Below, piece after piece: positions 31,736 through 40,965 of a DNA stretch of 64,000 nt. Both the position numbers and the translations under genes were made by a program. Source of the stretch: Spiroplasma melliferum. Its GTDB lineage: Bacteria; Bacillota_I; Bacilli_A; Mycoplasmatales; Mycoplasmataceae. The DNA lies in assembly GCA_005222125.1 (NCBI GenBank), contig CP029202.1:248001-312000 (forward strand), read 5' to 3'. Position 1 is the stretch's first letter. Every line of letters begins with the position of its first letter. The notes beneath the pieces are model-generated. The model worked only from the letters and a program-made list of their open reading frames with translations, was not told the DNA's origin and did no database searches.

Positions 31736-32585
31736 ATGTTAAAGTGGAATACTAAAATTTTATTTTATGTACGGTTAAATGTTTTATTTTTAATTTTATT
31801 TTTTTTAATTACTGATTTAGTATTAGCAATAATTAGTCCGCAACCCCAATTTTCTGATTTAGGATATGCAGAACGAGTATCAAATTATTATTCGTTTTTT
31901 ACAACGCAAACTAATTATATTGTTGCTGTCTATTTTTTCATTTATTTATTTGAAAATAAGTTTAAAATTCAAAGTCCTAGTTATTTAATTAAATTAGCGG
32001 TGACAACATATATTACAATTACAATGGTAGTTTTTTTGACTTGGAATTTTTACAAGTAAACAAGATGCTAATCAATACAATGTATATGCTTGAATATCAA
32101 CAATTGTTTTGCGCTTAGTAATTCCAATTAGTATGATTATTAGTTATATTTTAACAGCAGGTACTTTTCAATATAATTTAAAACAACATTATAAATTAGC
32201 ATTATGATTAATTTTAATTTATCCAGTTTGTTATTTTATTGTAATTTTAATTCGAGGAACATTACGTCATTTAGATGATAGACCATCTGATACTTGATAT
32301 CCTTATTTTTTTCTTAATGTTTATCAAGAGTGAGGATGATTAATTTTAACTTTTTCTTTTATTTGTATTTTAACTTTATTTATTGGTTTACAATATTTAT
32401 ATATTTTTTTAAATAATAAGTTATATTCGAAATATCAGGGAGAAACATTAAACAAACGAGTAAATGAAAAAATATTTGGTATTAGTGGAAAAAGAATGAC
32501 ATTGCATAAAAAAGATGTTTTCATTCCACAATCAGTGCTAAATGTTTTTAAAAATGATTCTTCTGAAGGAGGAAAATATGATTAG
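31736..32585 (+). pseudogene. Pr6Pr-like multi-pass membrane protein, frameshifted
   Basis: The reading frame from ATG 31736 (AGGAGG upstream) stops at TAA 32057-32059 after 107 residues, but the next frame continues without a stop to TAG 32583 (SKQDANQYNVYAW and on). A single extra base in T7 (about 32031-32037) or T5 (32047-32051) would explain it. Joined, the product is about 280 residues with five or six membrane segments and resembles Pr6Pr-family proteins: FFTTQTNYIVAVYF and the late RGTLRHLDD...YPYFFLNVY. It may be a decayed gene, a phase-variable gene or a sequencing error. Many Trp codons in the second part are TGA. Confidence 0.7.
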
Positions 32586-32593
32586 CAAAAAAT

Positions 32594-32626
32594 AAAGTGT
32601 TAAGTTAAAAAACTTGACTCTTTTTT
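32594..32626 (+). terminator. intrinsic terminator
   Basis: AAAGTGTTAAGT, loop, ACTTGACTCTTTTTT; one mismatch and one G-U pair in the stem, T6 run. Confidence 0.75.
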
Positions 32627-32700
32627 AATTTCGGGTATTATATAAAGGATGTTAAGTTTTATAGTTTAACATGAACACAGAATTAGAAAGGAAATTATTA

Positions 32701-33060
32701 ATGGTAAAATTACGTTTAAAAAGAATAGGTAAAAAGAAAGCAGCATTCTATCGAATTGTTGCAACAGATGCTCGTGTCAAACGTGATGGAGAATATATTG
32801 AGTTAATTGGAACATATAATCCTATTAATGGTGATGTGAAAATTAATCATGATCTTGCTTACAAATGATTATTAACAGGGGCACAACCAACTGATACTGT
32901 TCGTAATTTGTTGAGTAAAGAAGGTTTAATGACTAAATTGCATAATGAAAAATATGTTGCTAAAACAACAAAGAGTACAAAAGAAAAGATAGCAACAAAT
33001 TCAAAAGCAAAGGTAACAAAAAGTACAAAAGCAAAGACAACAACAGAAGCAAAAAAATAG
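32701..33060 (+). CDS. rpsP: 30S ribosomal protein S16 with C-terminal tail
   Basis: S16 is an early 30S assembly protein. The core (about residues 1-85) reads [39 protein letters not shown] and [15 protein letters not shown]. The remaining 30 residues are a Thr/Lys/Ala-rich tail ([14 protein letters not shown]). The open frame runs upstream to 32671, but GAAAGGAAA directly before 32701 and family homology fix the start. It opens the rpsP-khpA-rimM-trmD-rplS operon. Confidence 0.96.
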
Positions 33061-33087
33061 TTGTAATTAAGAATGTGGTGTTAATTA

Positions 33088-33339
33088 ATGTATATTACCG
33101 AACTTAAAAATTTAATTAATCCGTTAATTTGTCAGGCTAATAATGAATTATATTATGAAATTCGCCAAATGCCACCGACAAAACTAGGAGAAATTAACTT
33201 ATTAGTAATGTGTAGTGAAGAAGTGTTTGGGTATGTTGTTGGTAAAGCAGGAATAATTGCTAATAGTTTACGAATTTTATTAAATATTAGAGCACATGTT
33301 GATCAAAATAAAGTTAATATTAAGTTTGAGGTTTTATAG
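33088..33339 (+). CDS. khpA: KH-domain RNA-binding protein KhpA
   Basis: 83 residues forming one KH domain; the GXXG loop is in VVGKAGIIANSLRILLNIRA. The position between rpsP and rimM is typical for khpA (ylqC) in Firmicutes, where it binds RNA with KhpB and affects division. Stop and next start are adjacent (TAGATG), so coupling to rimM is likely. The sequence is divergent from B. subtilis; the call leans on position as well as the motif. Confidence 0.85.
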   Translation: MYITELKNLINPLICQANNELYYEIRQMPPTKLGEINLLVMCSEEVFGYVVGKAGIIANSLRILLNIRAHVDQNKVNIKFEVL

Positions 33340-33831
33340 ATGGAAGATTTATTAAAAATTTTTAAGATTAAAAAGCCCCATGCAATTAAAGGCGAGGTTA
33401 AAGCAACTTTATTAATAAACATTAAAAATATAAATAAATTACTTAATAAATTAATGTTTATTCAAGTTCAAATGATGTATACACCAGTAACATTAATTAA
33501 GATTACTGCTACCAAACAAGATTATATTTTAAAGTTTAAAGAGTTTACTAATATTAATGAGGTAATATCGTTTAAAGAATGCTATTTGTTTGGTCAAAAA
33601 ACAGATTTGAATTACGCAGAAGTTATTAATCAAGAAAATTTAATTAATTTTACAGTCTTTCATAGTCATAAAAAAATTGGAGTCTTAGTAAATCAATTTG
33701 AAACAAAAGCACATCTTGTTTTTGAAATTAAAACAACAGATGGTACATTAATGATGATTCCAAATGTTGATGCGTATGTTGAACAAGTTGATCTTCAACA
33801 ACAAAAAATTATTTTAAAAAGGATGATTTAA
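33340..33831 (+). CDS. rimM: ribosome maturation factor RimM
   Basis: RimM binds S19 and helps 30S head maturation. The 163-residue product has KIKKPHAIKGEVKATLL (family: PHGIKGE, here Ala for Gly) in the N-terminal barrel and a C-terminal PRC-barrel ending LMMIPNVDAYVEQVDL. It starts right after khpA and ends one base before trmD. The protein is divergent but the context is decisive. Confidence 0.93.
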   Translation: MEDLLKIFKIKKPHAIKGEVKATLLINIKNINKLLNKLMFIQVQMMYTPVTLIKITATKQDYILKFKEFTNINEVISFKECYLFGQKTDLNYAEVINQENLINFTVFHSHKKIGVLVNQFETKAHLVFEIKTTDGTLMMIPNVDAYVEQVDLQQQKIILKRMI

Positions 33832-33832
33832 G

Positions 33833-34564
33833 ATGAAAAAGTTTACAGTATTAACTTTATTTCCAGAAATGTTTAATAATTTTATGACAACATCAATTAT
33901 TAAAAAAGCACTTTGTGAAAAGATGATTACAATTAAAATTGTTGATATTCGTGATTATAGCATTGGCAAACATCATCAAGTTGATGATTACCAATATGGT
34001 GGTGGTGAAGGCATGGTTTTAATGATTGAACCATTAGTAGCAGCGATTAAAGCTCACCAAACAAAAGACAGTCTAACAATTTTGTTAACACCACAAGGGA
34101 AACAATATGCTCAGGAACAAGTGCAACAATTTGCAGCAAATAATAATGATTTAATCTTAGTTTGTGGGCATTATGAAGGCTTTGATGAAAGAGTTTTATA
34201 TTATATTGATTACGAATTATCAATTGGTGATTATATTTTAACTGGTGGTGAATTAGCTAGTATGGTTGTAATTGATAGTGTCACTCGTTTATGTGAAAAT
34301 GTAATTAATACACAATCACATTTAAATGATTCTTTTTCTAACAATCTATTAGATTATCCTGTTTATACAAAACCAGTTGAATATGATGGACATTATGTTC
34401 CTGAAGTTTTATTAAGTGGTCATCATCAGAAAATTGCCCAATGACGAGAATATGAAGCATTAAAAAAAACTTGATTAAAACGTCCTGATCTTTTAGAAAA
34501 AAAAGTTTTAACCACAGAACAACAAATATTATTAGAAAAAATTAAAAGCGAAAAAAAGGTTTAA
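33833..34564 (+). CDS. trmD: tRNA (guanine37-N1)-methyltransferase TrmD
   Basis: Methylates G37 in tRNAs reading CNN codons and prevents frameshifting. The 243-residue product has the N-terminal [38 protein letters not shown] and [13 protein letters not shown] of the trefoil-knot SAM site, and [13 protein letters not shown]. Three Trp are TGA. Starts one base after rimM. Confidence 0.96.
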
Positions 34565-34590
34565 TTACCGTAGAAAGGAAAAAAACAGTT

Positions 34591-34947
34591 ATGAAGATGA
34601 ATTTAACAGAAGAAATTACAAAGCCTCAACTTCGTAGTGATTTGCCACAATTTTCTTCAGGAGATACAGTTAAAGTACATTATAAAATCCAGGAAGGAAA
34701 TAAGTTTAGAATTCAGGCTTTTGAAGGAGTAGTAATTAAGTTACAAGGTAGCGGAATTGCTAAATCAGTTACAATTCGTAAAATTAGTAATGGAGCTGGA
34801 GTTGAAAGAAAATTCCCTTTACATTCACCATTAATTGATAAGATTGAAATTGTAAAATATGGACGAGTTCGTCGTGCTAGAATTTATTACATGCGTAATC
34901 GTACTGGTAAAGCTGCTCGAATCAAAGAGATTATTAAAACAAAATAA
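34591..34947 (+). CDS. rplS: 50S ribosomal protein L19
   Basis: L19 lies at the subunit interface. 118 residues with [37 protein letters not shown] and the C-terminal [28 protein letters not shown] precedes the start; ATG 34597 (third codon) is an alternative. Confidence 0.97.
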   Translation: MKMNLTEEITKPQLRSDLPQFSSGDTVKVHYKIQEGNKFRIQAFEGVVIKLQGSGIAKSVTIRKISNGAGVERKFPLHSPLIDKIEIVKYGRVRRARIYYMRNRTGKAARIKEIIKTK

Positions 34948-34951
34948 CCCT

Positions 34952-34975
34952 AAAAGACTGATAAAGTCTTTTTAA
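34952..34975 (+). terminator. intrinsic terminator after rplS
   Basis: AAAAGACT, loop GATAA, AGTCTTTTT. It ends the rpsP-rplS operon. Confidence 0.88.
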
Positions 34976-35013
34976 TTTGTATTAAAATAATAACACAAGG
35001 AGGAAACACAATT

Positions 35014-35862
35014 ATGTGTGATAAGAAATTTTCAATTCCCAAAGAATTTATTAAAAATAATAAAAAGGTTTATAAACTTGCTGAAACAGCTGATGTTATT
35101 ATTGAAATTGTTGATGCAAGAATTGCACATTCTGGTGGTAATCTTTTAAATTATGCAAAATTAAATGATGTGAAAAGAATAATTTTATTTTCAAACACAC
35201 AAAAAGCTGATGTTGAACAAACAAAAAAATGAATGGAATATTATCAAAGCCAAGGAATTTATTGCCAAATGTTATTGTGTCATGATGAGCAAACTAGTAA
35301 AGAATATCAGCAGTGTTTAGCCAATTTTAAGAAACTTTTAAAAAAGTATGCTAATAAGAAAATATTAATTATTAGTTTACCAGATAGTAATAAAGAGATT
35401 TTATTAGAAAAAATATTTGATAATAATGAATCCTTTGAGAAAGGAAAAGGAATATTTTTTGCTCGTGAAAAGATTTATCGTTATAATAATATTGAATTTA
35501 TTGACACAGTACCAATTACGGGGATTAATTTTTCTCAACCAAATGTTTATTGAAATACACAAATTTTAGGGCTTTTTAAAATAGAAGATAATACGGAAAT
35601 AGTAGCAATTAAAGCATTCCAATTATTATTAACAAAATATCAAAAAAAATTAGAAACAGCATATAGTGTCCGGATTCAACCAAAATCATCAGTAAAACAA
35701 ATTGTTAAAGAATTTATTAAATTAATGACAACAAATTTGTCTTTACCAGAAGGTGAAACAACCGATAATTTATTTCTTTGTGCTAAATTTTTAGAAGATA
35801 TTAAAAAAGGGAAAAAAATTCCCGCAATTTCATTAGAATGAGTTGAAGATTACGTTAAATAA
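35014..35862 (+). CDS. RbgA/YlqF-like pseudo-GTPase paralogue
   Basis: 282 residues, aligning along its length with RbgA, encoded just downstream. The start of the circularly permuted GTPase core is similar (ADVIIEIVDARIAHSGGNLL against IDLVIEIVDSRIPFSSSNPL), and the C-terminus KKGKKIPAISLEW matches the family end. The nucleotide motifs are gone: G4 NKKD is SNTQKAD, G1 GIPNVGKS is SLPDSNKE, and G3 DTPG is DTVPITG. The N-terminal FPGHMAK is also missing. The frame is intact with AAGGAGGA upstream, so it is likely expressed; a binding role without GTP hydrolysis is an inference. Confidence 0.8.
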
Positions 35863-35917
35863 TTTTTATTTAAAATTATAAAAGTTTTCAAAAAAAGGTT
35901 GAAAGGAGGAAAATAAA

Positions 35918-36808
35918 ATGACAACAAATATTCATTGATTTCCTGGCCACATGGCAAAAGCAATTAAACAAATTGATGAACAAAGTAAATTAATTGATTT
36001 AGTAATTGAAATCGTTGATAGTCGAATTCCGTTTTCCTCTTCAAATCCATTAGTTGATAACTTACGGGGTTTAAAACCAAAGTTAATTATTTTAAATAAA
36101 AAAGATTTAGCGGATCCAGTTGTGATTAAGGCGTGACTTGAATATTATCAATCTCAACAAATTGCTGTTTTACCATTAGATAGTAAGCATGGCAATATTA
36201 CAAAATTAATTATTGAAAAAATTTATCATGTTTTATCTGGTAAAATTGAGCGCGACCAAAATAGAGGAATTAAGTCACCAAAACTAAAAGTAATGGTGAT
36301 TGGGATTCCTAATGTTGGAAAATCTACTTTTATTAATGCTTTAATAAAGCGAAATTCAACTCGAGTTGGTAATAAACCAGGTGTAACAAAAGGTCAACAA
36401 TGATTAAAATTAAATCATCAAATTGATTTAGTTGATACTCCGGGAATTTTATGACCCAAAATTAATGACCCACAAGTAGCAATAAATTTAGCTTTTACTC
36501 GTTCAATCAAAGAAGATATTTTACCAAAAGAAGAAATTTGTTTAGCTGCAATAAAGTGAATGTATAAACATTATTTTTCTTTGTTAGCTAAGCAATATCA
36601 TCTTACAGCAAGTGACAATTTTGATGTAACAGATGAACAAAAACTTTTTGAGTTATTATTAATAATGCAACAAAACCGTTTTCATAAAGTTAATGAAGAT
36701 AATGTTAATGATATTGTTACTGATTTTTTAAATAATTTATGAAATAATAAGTTTGGGTTAATGTCTTTTGAGTTTCCACCTGGAAGAGGAATATTTAATT
36801 ATGAATAA
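35918..36808 (+). CDS. rbgA: ribosome biogenesis GTPase RbgA (YlqF)
   Basis: Circularly permuted GTPase required for late 50S assembly. The 296-residue product has the N-terminal WFPGHMAKA, G4 NKKD (about 59-62), G1 GIPNVGKS (about 129-136), the G2 Thr in GVTKGQQ and G3 DTPG (about 172-175), then the helical C-terminal domain. Four Trp residues are TGA. AAAGGAGGA precedes the start. The 3' end overlaps the rnhB start by eight bases. Confidence 0.95.
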
Positions 36809-37424
36809 ATTTGAAAAAGAGATTCTAATATCATATCCTAATACAACAATTCTGGCAGGAACTGATGAAGCTGGTCGCGGATGCTTAGCAGGTCCTTTAA
36901 TTGTTAGTGCTGTTATTTTACCACTAGATTATGTTAACGATGAAATTAAGGATAGTAAAAAATTAACAGCAAAACAACGAATTAAATTAGCAGATGAAAT
37001 TATGTCCATTGCAATTAGTTATACGATTGAAATTATTTCTGTTGCAATGGTTGAAGAATTGAATCCCAAGCAAGCAAGTATTTTTGGAATGCAACAAGCA
37101 ATTGACAACTTAATGGTTAAACCAGATATAATTTTAACTGATGCAGAAAAGTTAGGACCTTCTTATCATCACCAAGCAATTATTAAAGGAGATAGTCTTT
37201 CGCAATCAATTGCGGCAGCTTCAATTTTAGCAAAAGTAACAAGAGATAATTTAATGCTCAAATTTGATCAGGACTATCCACAGTATGATTTTAAAAATAA
37301 TAAAGGATACGGAACCAAAAAACATTTATTAGCATTGCAACAATTTGGAATTACATCATTGCATCGGAAAACATATCGTCCCGTTCGTGAAACTATGTTA
37401 AAAAATAATGTTAATTATAAATAA
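36801..37424 (+). CDS. rnhB: ribonuclease HII
   Basis: Removes RNA from RNA-DNA hybrids and misincorporated ribonucleotides. The 207-residue product has GTDEAGRGCLAGPLIVSA near residue 20 (first two acidic ligands), ILTDAEKL, the Lys/Ser segment IIKGDSLSQSIAAASILAKV and NKGYGTKKHLLAL. ATG 36801 is inside the rbgA end, with GGAAGAGGA upstream; an earlier in-frame codon would extend it 11 residues with no site. Confidence 0.95.
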   Translation: MNKFEKEILISYPNTTILAGTDEAGRGCLAGPLIVSAVILPLDYVNDEIKDSKKLTAKQRIKLADEIMSIAISYTIEIISVAMVEELNPKQASIFGMQQAIDNLMVKPDIILTDAEKLGPSYHHQAIIKGDSLSQSIAAASILAKVTRDNLMLKFDQDYPQYDFKNNKGYGTKKHLLALQQFGITSLHRKTYRPVRETMLKNNVNYK

Positions 37425-37502
37425 AAATAAAGAAAGTAAAACTGTTAATGTTATATTCTTTATGTTAATAAGATTCTAATTATTAAATAGAAAGGAATTA
37501 AT

Positions 37503-38240
37503 ATGCGTCAAGTTTTACTTTTTTTTGCTTTAAAATATGATGGTGATTGACTTAAAATTTATCAAGCTTTAGAAACAAAAGAAAAAATTGCTTACGAAGA
37601 TTTAATTGATATTGAAACTAAAATAACATGTCATTATGTTACTATTATTGACAGTGAATATCCAAAATCATTGTGCAATATTTATCGGCCTCCCTTTGTT
37701 TTATTTTATGTTGGTAACTTAGCCGTTCTAAATGACCAAAGACATAAATTAGCAATTTGTGGAACAACAGTACCAAATAAAAGAGGGCTAGTTACAGCTA
37801 AGATGTTAACAAAAAAAATCTTAAAGCGAAAAATAACCTTAATTGTTACTTCAGAAGCAGGCATTAATGAATGTGTGGTCAAAAATCTTGGCAATGGAAG
37901 TAGTATTTTAATTCTTAAAAATTTAAACGATTATAAACAAATAACAAAACAATATCCTAATACAAAATTTCAAATCATTATTTCTGAAGCATATCAAAAT
38001 AGTGTTAATAAAAGTCAGTATGAACTTTATCGTATTATGTCGGGGTTGATGGATGGTGTTGTTATTGTTCAATCAACTTTAGATGATGAAACACATCGGA
38101 TTGTAACATTGGCTAAACATGATGGCAAAGAAGTTTTTTGTTTTCCAGCTCAAATTACTGTTGCTAATAAAAATAATGGCTTTATTAAAAACGGAGCGCA
38201 ATTAGTAGAAAATGTTGATGATATTTGTGGAAAATTATAA
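37503..38240 (+). CDS. dprA: DprA/Smf-like protein, divergent
   Basis: 245 residues. An N-terminal helical segment is followed by a Rossmann-like domain recognisable as DprA by SEYPKSLCNIYRPPFVLFYV, GLMDGVVIVQS and the closing HDGKEVFCFPAQ...NGFIKNGAQLV. The signature residues of the Rossmann core are altered: GSR is GTT and SGXAXGID is TSEAGINE. It follows rnhB, the usual neighbour of dprA. Classical DprA loads RecA on incoming DNA; whether this divergent version still binds DNA is unclear. GAAAGGAA precedes the start; one Trp is TGA. Confidence 0.82.
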
Positions 38241-38345
38241 TTTTTAAAGGAATATGGATTAATTTATGCCATCATATTAACGAATAAAAAAGATCCAAAA
38301 GAGAACTTAGTTATAATGAAAAGTTTAAAAAATTAGTTGATAAAT

Positions 38346-38374
38346 AAAATGTATATATCATATACATTTTTTTA
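38346..38374 (+). terminator. intrinsic terminator after the dprA-like gene
   Basis: AAAATGTATA, loop TATCA, TATACATTTTTTT. It sits 106 bases after dprA; between them (38241-38345) I see only AT-rich sequence without a supported gene. Confidence 0.8.
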
Positions 38375-38409
38375 ATTAAATTACCTAATTAAAGATTTTA
38401 CAAATTATC

Positions 38410-38438
38410 TTGCATTAATACTAAGAATAAGTTATAGT
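38410..38438 (+). promoter_or_regulatory. promoter of the hpt-guaA operon
   Basis: TTGCAT (38410-38415), 17 bases, TATAGT (38433-38438). It lies 23 bases upstream of the aptamer. Same -35 and spacing as the S10 operon promoter. Confidence 0.6.
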
Positions 38439-38460
38439 TAACGTGTGATAAAAAAATAAA

Positions 38461-38530
38461 ATGCTGATATATGTTAGTATTATGGACTAATGTTTCTACA
38501 TCTTACCGTCATTAAGATACTATAGGGCAT
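38461..38530 (+). ncRNA. purine (guanine-type) riboswitch aptamer
   Basis: The three-way junction of the purine riboswitch is clear. P2 pairs GTTAGT with ACTAAT around loop ATTATGG; J2/3 is the invariant GTTTCTAC (38492-38499); P3 pairs ATCTTA with TAAGAT around CCGTCAT; J3/1 is ACTAT. The loop GG and CC able to form the loop-loop contact are present. C at 38520 is the specificity base, which indicates guanine or hypoxanthine rather than adenine, and the J2/3 T argues against the deoxyguanosine variant known from Mesoplasma. P1 (ATGC...GCAT) is imperfect. It lies upstream of hpt and guaA, as expected for purine control. Confidence 0.9.
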
Positions 38531-38572
38531 AATTTTTTTTGTTTTATTTTCGGAATTTAACAAAAATAATTT

Positions 38573-38621
38573 GCATAACCTATTTCGCATTAGCAATGAT
38601 AGTTTATGCTTTTATTTTTTT
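38573..38621 (+). terminator. riboswitch expression platform, intrinsic terminator
   Basis: GCATAACCTAT pairs with ATAGTTTATGC (one mismatch), with an inner CATT/AATG stem, followed by TTTTATTTTTTT. The 3' strand TTATGC can also pair with GCATAA in the aptamer's P1 3' strand (38527-38532). This predicts that ligand binding frees the terminator and turns the operon off; the alternative pairing is inferred. Confidence 0.75.
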
Positions 38622-38645
38622 ATTTTGTAAAGGAGAGTAACAATT

Positions 38646-39170
38646 GTGCAAACAGACAAATTAGAATTATATCTATCAGAAGATAAAATTCAAGATAAAA
38701 TTAAGGATTATGCGGAAAAAATAAATAAGTTATACGCGGGGAAAAAGTTATATTGTATTGGTTTACTAAATGGGGCATTATTTTTTATGAGTGATTTATT
38801 AAAACAACTTAAAGTCCAAATTGTGATTGATACAATGAATATTTCAAGTTATATTGGGACCCAGTCTACAAATAAGATTACTATTCATAAGGATATTTCA
38901 AAAGATATTATTGGACAAGATGTTTTATTAATTGAAGATTTGATTGACACTGGTAAAACATTATCGGTTGTCATTGAACAAATTCAAGCAAAAAAACCAA
39001 ATAGTTTACGAGTAGTTTGCTTAGCAGATAAGGTTGCTATGCATTCAAATTTTAATTATCCCTATGATGCACTATTTACTGTTCCAAATGAGTTTATTGT
39101 TGGTTATGGTTTTGATTACAATGATCAATTTCGACAATTACCAAATGTATATATATGGAGAGGTGAATAA
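38646..39170 (+). CDS. hpt: hypoxanthine-guanine phosphoribosyltransferase
   Basis: Converts hypoxanthine and guanine to IMP and GMP with PRPP. 174 residues with the PRPP loop VLLIEDLIDTGKTL (about 96-109), LLNGALFFMSDLL for substrate and the late VGYGFDYNDQFRQLP. Starts at GTG with AGGAGAG eight bases before it. Controlled by the guanine-type riboswitch; the stop directly precedes guaA. Confidence 0.96.
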   Translation: MQTDKLELYLSEDKIQDKIKDYAEKINKLYAGKKLYCIGLLNGALFFMSDLLKQLKVQIVIDTMNISSYIGTQSTNKITIHKDISKDIIGQDVLLIEDLIDTGKTLSVVIEQIQAKKPNSLRVVCLADKVAMHSNFNYPYDALFTVPNEFIVGYGFDYNDQFRQLPNVYIWRGE

Positions 39171-40709
39171 ATGAAAACAGCAAATAAAATTATTATTTTA
39201 GATTTTGGGTCACAATATACTCAATTAATTGCCCGTCGAATTCGTGACTTAGAGGTCTATTGTGAAGTATGACCGTATAATACAACATTAGAAAAAATTA
39301 AAACAACACCAATGAAAGGGATTATTTTATCAGGTGGCCCTGCTTCTGTTTATGCAGAAGATGCATTTATAATTGATAAAAAATTATTTGAATTAGAAGT
39401 TCCTATTTTAGGAATTTGTTATGGAATGCAATTAATAAGTCATCTGCATGGAGGCACAGTACAACGAGCAACAAAACAAGAATTTGGTTTTTCAGAATTA
39501 ATTATTGATAATCAAGAAGATTTGTTTGCTAAGGTTCCTATTAAATCACAAGTATGAATGAGCCATGCTGACCACATTGAAATAATGCCAACAGATTTTA
39601 TTCAAATTGCTCATAGCGAAAATTCAATTAGTGCAATTAAACATTCAGAAAAGAAAATTTATGGTTTACAATTTCACCCTGAAGTAACTCACACTTTAAT
39701 TGGTGAACAATTATTAAGCAATTTTGTTTTTAATATTTGTGGTTGCGAACCAACATGAAAAATTACAGAGTTTATTTCAACAGCAACAACCGAAATTAAA
39801 GGTAAGGTTGGAAGCGATAATGTTGTTTTAGCATTATCAGGCGGTGTTGATTCTAGTGTTTGTGCAGTTTTATTACATAAAGCAATTGGGAAACAATTAA
39901 CATGTATTTTTGTTGACACCGGATTGTTACGACAAGATAGTGGATGAAATGATTTACAAAAATTTCAAGAAAAATTTAAATTAAATATTATTAAAATTGA
40001 TGCTCAAGAAAGATTTTTAACTGCCTTAAAGGGAGTTACTAATCCAGAACAAAAACGAAAAATTATTGGAAATTTATTTATTGAGATTTTTAATGAAGAA
40101 GCGATAAAAATTAAAAATGTTAAATGATTAGGACAAGGAACAATTTATCCAGATGTTATTGAATCGATTTCCGTAAAGGGACCCTCTGCCACAATTAAAT
40201 CTCATCATAATGTTGGGGGATTACCAAAAGATTTACCATTTCAATTAATTGAACCATTACGCGAATTGTTTAAAGACGAAGTTCGCCGAACTGGCGAAGC
40301 ATTGGGAATTGATTCGAAATTTGTGTACAAGCATCCTTTTCCGGGACCAGGATTAGCAGTCCGCATTATTGGTGAAATTACAGCAGAGAAAGTAGCCTTA
40401 TTACAAGCAGCTGATCAAATTTTTATTGATGAATTATATCAAGCAAATTTATATGATCAAGTTGCACAAGCATTTGTTGTTTTATTACCTGTTCAGTCGG
40501 TTGGTGTAATGGGCGATGTGCGAACATATGGATACACTGCTGTTGTGCGTAGTGTTGATACAACTGATTTTATGACGGCAAATTGAAGTCGTTTACCATT
40601 TGAATTATTGGAAAAAGTATCAACTCGAATTGTAAGCGAAGTGCATGGAATTAATCGAGTTACTTATGATATTACATCAAAACCACCAGGAACAATTGAA
40701 TGAGAATAA
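39171..40709 (+). CDS. guaA: GMP synthase (glutamine-hydrolysing)
   Basis: Makes GMP from XMP, glutamine and ATP. The 512-residue product has the class I amidotransferase domain ([16 protein letters not shown]; nucleophile in GICYGMQ near residue 83; FHPEVTHT), the ATP-pyrophosphatase P-loop LSGGVDSSV near 222, and the dimerisation domain ending PGTIEWE. Several TGA Trp codons break it under the standard code. Starts immediately after the hpt stop. Confidence 0.97.
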
Positions 40710-40730
40710 TAAAAAAATATTAATGAATCC

Positions 40731-40759
40731 TTTACATTAGTGTTTAAAAATGTTAGTAT
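40731..40759 (+). promoter_or_regulatory. promoter of the uracil permease leader
   Basis: TTTACA (40731-40736), 17 bases, TAGTAT (40754-40759) with TG one base upstream of it (extended -10). Transcription would start near 40766, just before the leader open reading frame. Confidence 0.6.
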
Positions 40760-40785
40760 TACTTTCAGGAATGTTGAGGTATAAA

Positions 40786-40905
40786 ATGCAAATTGGTTTG
40801 ATGAAAGAATTTGAAATTTTTTTACAAAAAAAGAAGATTCTTTTTGATATCTTTAATATTCTACAAAATAAAACAATAATTAATATTAATAATGCAATTT
40901 ACTAG
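40786..40905 (+). CDS. putative 39-residue leader peptide
   Basis: A short frame (MQIGLMKEFEIFLQKKKILF and on to NNAIY) with GAGG and six bases before its ATG, a strong ribosome-binding site for this genome. Its stop codon TAG lies inside the 5' arm of the terminator at 40901. The coding RNA contains U runs (U7 and U5). The position is that of a leader peptide controlling transcription read-through into the downstream permease, as in the enterobacterial pyrBI leader; the analogy is mine. It could also be a chance frame. Confidence 0.5.
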   Translation: MQIGLMKEFEIFLQKKKILFDIFNILQNKTIININNAIY

Positions 40906-40935
40906 TTAGTAATAATTTACAAACTAGTTTTTTTA
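40901..40935 (+). terminator. intrinsic terminator / putative attenuator before the uracil permease
   Basis: ACTAGTT-A-GTAA, loop TAAT, TTAC-A-AACTAGT followed by T7: a perfect two-part stem. A ribosome at the leader stop codon (40903-40905) would cover its 5' arm. It lies between a promoter and the permease with no other promoter seen after it. Confidence 0.85.
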
Positions 40936-40965
40936 TGCAATTTTAAGAAAAAAGGAGAAAAAATA

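Noticed and set aside
32060-32585. Second half of the Pr6Pr-like gene as a separate gene
   Set aside because: No start codon with ribosome-binding site near 32060, and its membrane segments complete the family pattern of the first half.
40710-40935. PyrR-binding attenuator or riboswitch before the permease
   Set aside because: No PyrR anti-antiterminator loop consensus and no known aptamer core is visible. The leader-peptide reading fits better.
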